In this document: positions 51,086 to 58,192 of the stretch, one piece after another
How positions within the stretch are numbered: the stretch's first letter is position 1
Layout: every line of letters begins with the position of its first letter
NCBI GenBank assembly: GCA_052115395.1
Contig: JBFRGO010000001.1
Direction: 5' to 3' (one strand)
DNA length: 64,000 nt
Origin: Noviluteimonas sp052115395
Lineage (GTDB): Bacteria; Pseudomonadota; Gammaproteobacteria; Xanthomonadales; Xanthomonadaceae
Notes under the pieces: generated by a model
Database searches by the model: none
The model's input: the letters and a program-made list of their open reading frames with translations, nothing else
What the model was told of the DNA's origin: nothing
Program-made: the position numbers and the translations under genes

Positions 51086-51247
51086 CTTGTTGTTCCCCCT
51101 AAGTAGTCCGGCACTATGGGGGGCGCGTTCGAACAATGGAAGTTATTATTTTTAAAGGGATTTTCACTCCTTCGTCACGAGCGGTCAGGCACGCGCGCAA
51201 CCCGAATCGAGCGATGTACGGGGCGTTTTTTCGCCGCGACGGACAAC

Positions 51248-51277
51248 AAAAAACCCCGCACGTGGGCGGGATTTTTT
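51248..51277. terminator. Terminator-like hairpin left of the island
   Basis: AAAAAACCCCGC and GCGGGATTTTTT pair with one C-A mismatch around ACGTGG. It stands next to the left att copy just as a similar hairpin (55463-55490) stands next to the intact tRNA-Leu, so it may be the original tRNA terminator displaced by integration. Confidence 0.75.
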
Positions 51278-51313
51278 GGCGTCACGCAAATGGGGTGCCC
51301 GGTGACTGATGTC

Positions 51314-51361
51314 TGGTGCCCGGGAAAGGACTCGGCCCCCACGATTTTACTCGCTAGTACC
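51314..51361 (-). repeat. Left att site: fragment of tRNA-Leu 3' half
   Basis: This stretch matches the 3' part of tRNA-Leu(CAG) (compare 55503-55551) in the same orientation, including ACGATTTTACTCGCTAGTAC (51341-51360), with a few changes in the T-arm. Similarity stops in the anticodon region. A direct repeat of a tRNA 3' end is what an integrated element leaves at its far junction. Confidence 0.85.
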
Positions 51362-51588
51362 CGGAAGGGGCACGCGTAGACACGCATGCTGCTGATTCTA
51401 TTGAGAATCGGCATTTTTGAGGGCGATCAATTCCGATCATCGCCGATCAACTCCTACAAATACTTACGCCCTTATATTGCGCAACCAGCTCCGTCACCTT
51501 CGGACTCCAGCGCCGTCTCTAGCCTAGGGACGCCCTATCTGTATAACGTGACCCGCAGGTCGGCAGTTGGGGCGCACAGGAGACACGC

Positions 51589-51969
51589 ATGGATCTCAAA
51601 GACTTCGTCGCAAATACGATCTCTGGAATCATTGAAGGCTTGGTCGAGGCACAAGCCCGCATCGACGCCCACGGGGCCTTCGTAAATCCTGGCAACCTTA
51701 TGGGGTCCACCAAAGATCGCGGTGAGTCTGCCTTGTGGGATAACCGCAACAACAACTACGCTCGATCTATTAGCTTTGACGTTGCGCTTACGGTGCAAGA
51801 AGGCACCAACACAGGCGCCAAAATCGGCGTGGCAACGGGGCTGCTGAATCTCAACGCGGGCGGCGCAAGCGAAAATAGCCAGCTCGCAGTCAATCGCGTG
51901 CAGTTCAGTGTTCCAATTCTGTTTCCAGCCAATGATCTGCCTGAGGAGGCACGCAAGGCGCGCTACTGA
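51589..51969 (+). CDS. Trypco2-like hypothetical protein
   Basis: A 126-aa protein: an amphipathic helix (MDLKDFVANTISGIIEGLVEAQARI) followed by beta strands (ISFDVALTV, GAKIGVATGLLNLNAGG, NRVQFSVPILFP). The order resembles trypco2 (trypsin co-occurring domain 2) and related small proteins seen in phage-defence or toxin contexts; this is recognition from memory. AGGAGACACGC precedes ATG 51589. First gene of the island. Confidence 0.6.
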   Translation: MDLKDFVANTISGIIEGLVEAQARIDAHGAFVNPGNLMGSTKDRGESALWDNRNNNYARSISFDVALTVQEGTNTGAKIGVATGLLNLNAGGASENSQLAVNRVQFSVPILFPANDLPEEARKARY

Positions 51970-52009
51970 CAGTGACAATCAATCGGACGGTAGAGCAAAG
52001 GGGGCTGAC

Positions 52010-52687
52010 GTGCCGATTTTCAACTCAGTGCAACAGTGTTCCGAGCAGGCTGCGTCCTGGACAAGTGGTGACTACATCGCCCTGGCTGCGTTGGGTACTG
52101 CACTTATCACCGGAATGATTGCGTACCGTGCGTACATTGCGTCCATCAGACAGTTGGAACAGAACCAACGGCACAATGAGCTTTCCGTTCGCCCGCTCCT
52201 AGACTTCGATGTCGATATTTGGGCGCCGGATGGAGAAGGTGGAATCTGGTTAGCCAACCATGGGTACGGCGCCGCGGTCCTGAAACGGATTGGCGCGACG
52301 CTCGACGGCACTGACTACGACTTCTTTGACCCAATTGCACAAAGGCAGTTTCCTCGCGCAATCCCAAACGCAACGAATTTTCAAATACCCTGCGACTTCG
52401 AGTACCTAACTGGGGAGACTCATAGAGCATTGGGTACTGCCATTCCGCATGGCACAAGAAGCCAGCTCATGCTGATCGTCAAAGATACGACCAATAATTT
52501 CCGGGCGAGCTTCCATGCCGCAAAGGGTCTGAAACTTTGGGCCAACTACGAGGACCTCTACGGGAACGAGTTTTCCGCCAGTTTTGACAATAGCGACTAC
52601 CAACCGATTCCCGCTGGGGAAATTCTCGACTTCATAGAGGGCATGAAATCGCAAGGAGCTGGAAGCCGCTCTATGCCTGGTCCTTGA
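52010..52687 (+). CDS. Hypothetical membrane-anchored protein
   Basis: A 225-aa protein from GTG 52010 (AAAGGGGGCTGAC precedes). One membrane helix (DYIALAALGTALITGMIAYRAYI) near the N-terminus is followed by a soluble beta-rich domain (LSVRPLLDFDVDIWAPDGEGGIWLANHGYGAAVLKRI). Organisation like many single-gene membrane proteins in islands. 40 nt after the trypco2-like gene; likely co-transcribed. Function unknown. Confidence 0.6.
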   Translation: MPIFNSVQQCSEQAASWTSGDYIALAALGTALITGMIAYRAYIASIRQLEQNQRHNELSVRPLLDFDVDIWAPDGEGGIWLANHGYGAAVLKRIGATLDGTDYDFFDPIAQRQFPRAIPNATNFQIPCDFEYLTGETHRALGTAIPHGTRSQLMLIVKDTTNNFRASFHAAKGLKLWANYEDLYGNEFSASFDNSDYQPIPAGEILDFIEGMKSQGAGSRSMPGP

Positions 52688-52994
52688 TCAGCGCGGGCCG
52701 TAGGCGAACGCGGCGAACTTCGATGTTCGGCGGCCTGCGCGGGCCGCTACTTCACCACGGCGTTGCCACTGCAAGCACATACTTACCTGCATGGGACGCA
52801 GGCGCGTCTCGTAAGGATTGGCCGAAAAAAATGTACTCAACCGGGACGAGTTCAAGTCGGCATCCGTTGACACGCAAAGAGCATTGGTTCGGCTACAACA
52901 AAGCCGTTGCTGCCGCCAGAAAGCTCAGCGACATATTGGATACAGGCCCAAGCGACGCCGACTTCGTGTGGCGCGTAATGGAGGGCCAAACCGC

Positions 52995-53076
52995 TGCCTG
53001 GGATAGGACTCGAAGCGCCACGATTTTACTCGCTAGTACCTGAAACTAGTGCGTCTACCACTCCGCCACACGGGAA
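52995..53076 (-). pseudogene. Decayed full-length tRNA-Leu(CAG) copy (middle att site)
   Basis: Nearly the whole of tRNA-Leu is recognisable on the minus strand: the anticodon arm is identical to the intact gene, including the CAG anticodon, and ACGATTTTACTCGCTAGTAC is at 53020-53039. The D-loop has lost a base, and the acceptor and T stems carry changes that break pairing, so it is not functional. It marks a second integration junction between the left fragment and the intact tRNA. Confidence 0.85.
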
Positions 53077-53083
53077 GTCCGAA

Positions 53084-53347
53084 GTGGGCTACCGCTCATC
53101 GAGCGCGCAGCTCGAAACCAGAGACGTGCGCTTCTCAATGCGTTGCTCGCCGCAAGACGCGGTCGGCAAGCAGCGCATCTTGCGCAGACAGCGAATCTCA
53201 TTGGGATCCCTGTACTCTCACTTCACGGGGCAGTGGACTGAAGAGAGCTACCTCGTCGAACAAATGATCAAGCCTTTCCTTTTGGTTGACTGGGATATGG
53301 ACAACTTCAAAATTCCATGCCTTTCGAAAGCAACACAAAACACCTGA
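53084..53347 (+). pseudogene. Possible 3' remnant of an unidentified gene
   Basis: The frame encodes a plausible protein end (for example SLYSHFTGQWTEESYLVEQM and LLVDWDMDNFKIP), but its open frame runs backwards into the tRNA remnant with no start or ribosome site, as expected of a gene cut by integration. Family unknown. Confidence 0.35.
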
Positions 53348-53453
53348 GCAGCCGGCCTCCCACCAGCGAAGGACTCGATCAAAGTGTGTCACGCCATCAG
53401 GTTAAGGGCATCTAAAGGTCGACGCCGAAGACGCGTTCTGTTCAGCGAACATG

Positions 53454-53768
53454 TCACCCCCCCGCTACGTCGGCCTCCTTTCGCAAGAAGATCAAAATTG
53501 AATCTTCGTTCAACGGAATTCTTTCCGGCACGTCGACCCGCTCGATGCGTTCCTCGATTTCGGCAGTGTCCGGGTAGTCGCCTAAGGCTTCTCCAGTCGC
53601 GCTAGATGCGGCGTCCAGCAGGGCGTCACTTGGTTCGCCGTCAACATAGAAAACAATATCGAAAGCGTCTGGACCGCGTCTTATACATACTACTGCCCGC
53701 AGCTCGGGAGTGATCTCTCCCCACAAGCCCCTTACAACGCTGATGATGATGCTTTCACGTGTAATCAT
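53454..53768 (-). CDS. Probable immunity protein for the Ntox50-like toxin
   Basis: A 104-aa acidic protein (MITRESIIISVVRGLWGEITPELRAVVC, then FDIVFYVDGEPSDALLDAASSATGEALGDYP) resembling small immunity proteins found after contact-dependent toxins. Its start overlaps the end of the RHS-toxin frame by 4 nt, the standard toxin-immunity arrangement. Neutralisation is inferred from position. Confidence 0.7.
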   Translation of the reverse strand: MITRESIIISVVRGLWGEITPELRAVVCIRRGPDAFDIVFYVDGEPSDALLDAASSATGEALGDYPDTAEIEERIERVDVPERIPLNEDSILIFLRKEADVAGG

Positions 53769-54499
53769 GGGTTAGGCCTAATCGGGACTATGTGGATGCC
53801 GTCCTTTGCGTAGATGATCATGCCATTGGTCGTTGGTGCTGTGAGCCCTGTCTTATCGTCGACGTAGGTTCCAATCACGCGTCCGAAGTCGACGCGTTCC
53901 TTAGAGCCAGGCAACCCAACGTCAATCGAATTAGCTTTCTTGCCAGTGCCTGCAAATTTTGCCAACTCCTCGGGATCAGCAGTCAATATGCTTTTACCGG
54001 GTACGTAGTTGTTGTGCCCAAGCTGGTGTTTCCCTTGTTTTCCGGGGTGAACCTTGGGCCAGAATCCTCGCATTGGTCCCCGGTACCTACCGTGGGTCAG
54101 AATTCCGAACGCGGTAAAAATGGCGAACTGAGCGACCGCCTGCCTTGAGTAGTCGCCAGTGTCGACAAAACGTCCGAAAGCTAGGCCCATCGCGGCACCC
54201 TCCTCCGCCGCGCTCCCCTCAGTAGTCGCAGCCGCTTCCCCACCGAGCCAGATACGTAGCCTTTCGGGGTCGTTCCGAAGCCTATAAGCGACAACTGCGC
54301 CGTAAGCCCGATCTGCTGCATCGCGCCCGTCCGGATCAACGAAACGATATGGATTGTTGTTTGCGTACCAATACCGATTGGAGCTGTGCCCAAGCCTATC
54401 GTCGGCGGTGACCGGGTCGACCGAGAGGAACGCGCCAACCCATTTCTGGCATTCCCGTATTCGATGATTTCGATGACCTTGAGGCCGCTCGTAAGTCAA
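53765..54499 (-). CDS. Orphan RHS tip with Ntox50-like toxin domain
   Basis: A 244-aa frame that begins close to the end of the RHS core (GAFLSVDPVTADD, SSNRYWYANNNPYRFVDPDGRD, residues about 22-60). A linker of about 85 residues follows. The last 95 residues (GKQGKHQLGHNNYVPGKSIL, ERVDFGRVIGTYVDDKTG, TTNGMIIYAKDGIHIVPIRP) match the pattern of the polymorphic toxin domain Ntox50, predicted to be an RNase. The RHS shell and delivery parts are missing, so it is a displaced or silent tip able to recombine onto a full RHS gene. Low GC relative to core. Confidence 0.8.
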   Translation of the reverse strand: MTYERPQGHRNHRIRECQKWVGAFLSVDPVTADDRLGHSSNRYWYANNNPYRFVDPDGRDAADRAYGAVVAYRLRNDPERLRIWLGGEAAATTEGSAAEEGAAMGLAFGRFVDTGDYSRQAVAQFAIFTAFGILTHGRYRGPMRGFWPKVHPGKQGKHQLGHNNYVPGKSILTADPEELAKFAGTGKKANSIDVGLPGSKERVDFGRVIGTYVDDKTGLTAPTTNGMIIYAKDGIHIVPIRPNP

Positions 54500-54963
54500 C
54501 AGGCGTTACGCTCGCGCTCTTGAGACCGCAACGCATACTCGGACTCGACATCCGCAATGCAGGAAATCCGGACTGGACTGCCGAAGAGAGAGACAAGCTA
54601 CTTCAAACCCAACGCCAGGGTGGTCTGTTCGACGAAGGGGATCCTGCGAGCATTCGCACGCTTCGCAAACTTCCGCACGAATTTCACTATCGGTATCAAT
54701 GCATCCAGGAGTCTGGGCAGAAAGAGTACCGACACAAGATCGTCGATTGGGAAGCCGGCGCTCTATATTGGAACGTGCAGAGATCACATGGCCCGAATTG
54801 GGAGGCTCCATTCCGCGCCAAGTTGGAGACAGACTTGCCGAGCAAGGATCTGATGTTCCTGATGGGGACCATCCACAGGTTCCCCGATCAATGGCTGATC
54901 GTCAGCTTGATCTATCCACCCAAGGCACCTATCGATGACGGGTCTCAGGGACAGCTGTTTTGA
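54437..54963 (+). pseudogene. 5'-truncated unknown gene
   Basis: The reading frame is protein-like from about GIPVFDDFDDLEAARKSTGV (54452 onward) to the TGA at 54963, but the first solid start (TTG 54520) cuts into this conserved-looking part, and upstream the frame enters the antisense RHS fragment. The C-terminal half includes YQCIQESGQKEYRHKIVDWE and FPDQWLIVSLIYPPK. Probably the 5' end was replaced when the RHS tip was inserted. Family not recognised. It overlaps the convergent DUF488 gene by 35 nt. Confidence 0.5.
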
Positions 54964-55396
54964 TGGTCAGATGAACCACGTCAAGATCGCGATGCTTGGC
55001 GGTTGCTAGGGCGACGAGTCGTCTATGGCACCGAGTGAAGTCTGCTTCAAAGCAGATCAGGCACGACGCGGATGCACTTGCGATGTCTGCCAGATCACGC
55101 ACATCTGCGTTTCTTGTCGCTAGATGCGCAGAGAAGGCCTTTTCGTACTTGGGCCAGTCGCCATCCTCCTTGTAGGCGTTCCTGATGTCCTTCGGGCAAC
55201 CAAGGCCAGGCATATGCGAGTAGCCAATACCCGCGTCGGCTAGGTTTTCAGCGAATGCCTTTTTTGAGAAGCCGCGCTTGCGCGAAAGGGGCAACTCGCG
55301 AACGTCAACCACGTTTCGAACTCCGGCGGCTCGGAGGCGCCGAATGAACTGGTCGACTTCAAGTCCCTCGTACCCGAACGTGCGAAGCGTTGTCAT
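54929..55396 (-). CDS. DUF488-domain protein
   Basis: A 155-aa protein with the DUF488 pattern: VVDVRELPLSRKRGFSKKAFAENLADAGIGYSHMPGLGCPK, then CLICFEADFTRCHRRLVA with conserved cysteines and histidine. The family is found beside restriction, repair and stress genes; activity not established. It lies just inside the right (tRNA) edge of the island. Confidence 0.88.
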   Translation of the reverse strand: MTTLRTFGYEGLEVDQFIRRLRAAGVRNVVDVRELPLSRKRGFSKKAFAENLADAGIGYSHMPGLGCPKDIRNAYKEDGDWPKYEKAFSAHLATRNADVRDLADIASASASCLICFEADFTRCHRRLVALATAKHRDLDVVHLTIKTAVPETRHR

Positions 55397-55462
55397 ATCG
55401 AGCCCCCCCCTGACGAGTTACGTGTACCCGGTTAGTACCGGTGTTTTCAACCCGTCAGTAGC

Positions 55463-55490
55463 AAAAACCCCCGATCGCTCGGGGGTTTTT
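55463..55490. terminator. tRNA-Leu terminator
   Basis: AAAAACCCCCGA and TCGGGGGTTTTT form a perfect 12-bp stem with loop TCGC, 13 nt beyond the tRNA 3' end. It works on the minus strand as the tRNA terminator, and symmetric A/T flanks allow both directions. Confidence 0.9.
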
Positions 55491-55502
55491 GTTTTTTGAA
55501 TC

Positions 55503-55587
<85 letters not shown>

Positions 55588-55624
55588 AGGTGGGCGCGTA
55601 TGGTGCGGTGCGGCGGGGCCGATG

Positions 55625-57010
55625 TCAACGCGCTGGCGCATGATTTTGGGCGCCCTCGCCCGGGGGAACGTCGCCCTCGAAGGCCAGCGGCAGGGACACC
55701 GTCGCGCGCAGGCCCGGGTGGTTGTCGTCGAGGACCACGCGGGCGTGGTGGCGCACCGCGATCGCGCGGACCAGGCTCAGGCCCAGGCCGCTGCCGGAGG
55801 TGCCGCGATGGCGTTCGCCGCGGTGGAAGCGGTCGAACACGCGGTCGCGTTCATTCTCGGGGATGCCGGGGCCGCGGTCGCCCACGGAAATGCAGGCGTG
55901 GTTGCCGGTCCGCGTGACCGCGACTTCGACACCGGTGTTCGCGGGCGCGTACTTGATGGCGTTGTCGAGCAGGTTCACGACCAGTTGGAAGAGTTGGTCG
56001 GCGTCGCCGCGCACGTGCAGTGGCGCGGTGGCAAGGGACAGCGCGATGCCCCGCTCCGCGGCGATCGGTTCGTAGAGGTCCAGTGCGTCGCTCGCCAGCT
56101 TGGACAGGTCGACGGTCGCCTCATCCTCGATGCGCGCCTGCGCTTCGATGCGGGCCAGCCGCAGCAATGCACCCGAGGCCTGCAGGAGTTGGTCGGCGTC
56201 GGCGATGGCCGGCTCGAGGGCTTCGGGATCCACGGAGCCTTGCGTGCGCAATTGATCCAGCCGCGTGCGCATGCGCGTGAGCGGCGTGCGCAGGTCGTGG
56301 GCGATGTGGTCGGTGGCTTCGCGCACGCCGGCCAGCAAAGCTTCGATGCGGTCGAGCATCGTGTTGAAACGCAGCGAGAGGCGGTCGAAGGCATCGCCCG
56401 TCCCGTCGACGGGCGCGCGCAGGTCGATTTCGCCGGCGCCCACGCGCATCGCGGTGGCGTCGAGCGCTTGCAGGCGGCGCGCGACCCAACGCGCGGTCAA
56501 CGCACCGATCACCAGGCCCAGCACGACCGCGATGGCCAGGGCCGCCAGCGTCGTGCGCGCCATCAGGGCTAGGAAGCCGCTTTCCGATCGCAATCGAAGC
56601 CCGGTGGCGACCACCACGCCGGGCGCAAGCGTCGTGCGTTGGACGAGCACGCGCGTGTTGTCGTGGTCGCGCGCTTCGCGCCAGCCATCGTGCGCGGGCA
56701 CGCTCGCAGGAGGCACGTTGGTCGCGATCGCGCGGCTGTCGAACCAGGCGGCATACAGGGCATCGGGTTCGTCGGGCGTCGCGATGCGATCGCGCACCGC
56801 TTCGGACAGGCCCGTGCGCCCACCGTCGCGCCAGGCATCGCGCAGGCCGTCGCCCTCGGCGATGATCGCTTCGCGCGCATCGCGGATGAGCAGGGTCGAG
56901 ACGGCCGCGTACACCGCGCCACCGAGCAGCGCGAATCCGATCAGGAACGACACGCACACCGCGAAGGCCAGGTGCCCGCTGGTCGAACGCAGGGCGCGTC
57001 CGAGGTTCAC
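55625..57010 (-). CDS. Membrane sensor histidine kinase (QseC/PmrB type)
   Basis: A 461-aa kinase from GTG 57010, overlapping the regulator stop (GTGA). Two membrane helices (LAFAVCVSFLIGFALLGGAVYAA and LMARTTLAALAIAVVLGLVIGAL) bracket a periplasmic sensor of about 125 residues. A HAMP region follows, then HisKA with HIAHDLRTPLTRM and an ATPase with NLLDNAIKYAP and GSGLGLSLVRAIAVRH. The signal is unknown; the QseC/PmrB branch often answers metal ions or membrane stress. Confidence 0.93.
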   Translation of the reverse strand: MNLGRALRSTSGHLAFAVCVSFLIGFALLGGAVYAAVSTLLIRDAREAIIAEGDGLRDAWRDGGRTGLSEAVRDRIATPDEPDALYAAWFDSRAIATNVPPASVPAHDGWREARDHDNTRVLVQRTTLAPGVVVATGLRLRSESGFLALMARTTLAALAIAVVLGLVIGALTARWVARRLQALDATAMRVGAGEIDLRAPVDGTGDAFDRLSLRFNTMLDRIEALLAGVREATDHIAHDLRTPLTRMRTRLDQLRTQGSVDPEALEPAIADADQLLQASGALLRLARIEAQARIEDEATVDLSKLASDALDLYEPIAAERGIALSLATAPLHVRGDADQLFQLVVNLLDNAIKYAPANTGVEVAVTRTGNHACISVGDRGPGIPENERDRVFDRFHRGERHRGTSGSGLGLSLVRAIAVRHHARVVLDDNHPGLRATVSLPLAFEGDVPPGEGAQNHAPAR

Positions 57011-57690
57011 GCGTCGCCGAATCGATAGCCGGCGCCGCGCACGGTGTGCAGCAGCGGTGTCGCCTCGCCGTGGTCGATCTTCTGGCGCAGGCGGCTGATG
57101 TGCACGTCGATGACGTTGGTCTGCGGATCGAAGTGGTAGTCCCACACCTGTTCGAGCAGCATCGTGCGCGTCACCACGCGCCCGGCCTGGCGCATCAGCG
57201 CTTCGAGCAGGCGGAATTCGCGGGGTTGCAGGTCGATGCGGCGCGGGCCGCGTTGTGCCTGGCGGCGCAGCAGGTCCAATTCGAGATCGGCGACCTTGAG
57301 TTTGGTTTCTGCCGCCGTGGCGCCGCCGCCGTCATTGCGGCGCAGGATGTTGTCCAGGCGTGCGTTCAACTCGGAGAACGCGAAGGGCTTGCACAGGTAA
57401 TCGTCGGCGCCTGCGCGCAGGCCTTCGACGCGATGGTCGACGTCGCCCAGCGCCGTGAGCACGATGGTGGGGACGCGGTTACCGGCGCCGCGCAGTGTGC
57501 GCAGCAAGGTGAGCCCGTCGAGCGCGGGGAGCATGCGGTCGAGGACCAGCGCGTCGTAGGGTTCGGTGGTGGCGAGGAAGAGGCCCTGCTTGCCGTCGGC
57601 CGCGTGGTCGACGGCGTGCCCCGCTTCCTTCAGGCCCTGTCGGAGCCAGGCGGCGGTATCGGGGTCGTCTTCGATCAACAGGATGCGCAT
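57007..57690 (-). CDS. OmpR/PhoB-family response regulator (QseB/PmrA type)
   Basis: A 227-aa regulator. REC domain with acidic pair ED at 7-8, phospho-Asp51 in LVLDRMLP and Lys in DDYLCKPFAF; C-terminal winged helix (RRIDLQPREFRLLEALMRQAGRVVTRTMLLEQVW). Co-transcribed with the kinase downstream. Targets not visible here. Confidence 0.95.
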   Translation of the reverse strand: MRILLIEDDPDTAAWLRQGLKEAGHAVDHAADGKQGLFLATTEPYDALVLDRMLPALDGLTLLRTLRGAGNRVPTIVLTALGDVDHRVEGLRAGADDYLCKPFAFSELNARLDNILRRNDGGGATAAETKLKVADLELDLLRRQAQRGPRRIDLQPREFRLLEALMRQAGRVVTRTMLLEQVWDYHFDPQTNVIDVHISRLRQKIDHGEATPLLHTVRGAGYRFGDA

Positions 57691-57815
57691 CGCCGTCTCC
57701 TTCCGACCCGAGCATAACGCCGGGCCGGGATGTGGACGTGCGCATGCGATGGCCCGGGCGGTCGCGACGGTGCGGGGTCAGGGGATCGCCGCGCCGCCCG
57801 GGGTCGCCTCGGGGA

Positions 57816-58046
57816 TCACTTCTTGGCGGCAGCCTTGGTGTCCGACTTCATCTCCGACTTCGACCACTTCTCGCAATGGCCGGTCTTGCCCTGCTTTTCG
57901 CAGGTGCGCTTTTCGTGATGCTCGGACTTGGCGGTCGTCGACTTGGCGGGCTGCGCGGCGGTGGAAGCGGCCTGCGGCGTGGCCGCGAAGGCGGAGCCGG
58001 CAACGGCGCTCATGGCGAGAAGCAGCAGGGCTTTGCGGGCGATCAT
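57816..58046 (-). CDS. Small exported Lys/His-rich protein
   Basis: A 76-aa protein with signal peptide (MIARKALLLLAMSAVAGSAFAA) and a low-complexity hydrophilic tail containing HHEKRTCEKQGKTGHCEKW, with two Cys and several His that could bind metal. It lies 125 nt upstream of the two-component operon on the same strand and may be regulated by it. Family unknown. Confidence 0.65.
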   Translation of the reverse strand: MIARKALLLLAMSAVAGSAFAATPQAASTAAQPAKSTTAKSEHHEKRTCEKQGKTGHCEKWSKSEMKSDTKAAAKK

Positions 58047-58192
58047 GGCGGAACTCCTGTGGATGTGGGCGATGGATATCGCAGGACCGAGGCTGCGCCC
58101 CGGCGGCTTGCAGGCCCGTTGCCCGAACATGAAACATTCTTCATCCGGCGGCGGCGGGTACACTTCCTGCGACTCGCCTTTCGCAGCAATCG

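Larger units (their letters stand above)
51086..51588. other. Intergenic region: stressosome promoter, terminator and left att copy
   Basis: About 500 bp without a supported gene. It holds the leader of the rsbR operon, a terminator-like hairpin, and a 48-bp duplicate of the tRNA-Leu 3' half, then the AT-richer promoter region of the first island gene, which has an AGGAGACACGC ribosome site. Confidence 0.7.
52688..53453. other. Gene-poor stretch with decayed tRNA-Leu and a gene remnant
   Basis: About 770 bp without a complete convincing gene. Short frames exist but have no family pattern or ribosome site. The middle is the decayed tRNA-Leu copy, and right after it a protein-like frame (53084-53347) opens directly out of the repeat. 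Confidence 0.6.

Noticed and set aside
51314..53076. Two additional functional tRNA-Leu genes
   Set aside because: The left copy lacks the 5' half; the middle copy has broken acceptor and T stems. Only 55503-55587 folds correctly with CCA.
52688..53453. Integrase remnant near the middle att site
   Set aside because: No tyrosine-recombinase motifs (R..HxxR..Y) in any frame on either strand of this stretch.
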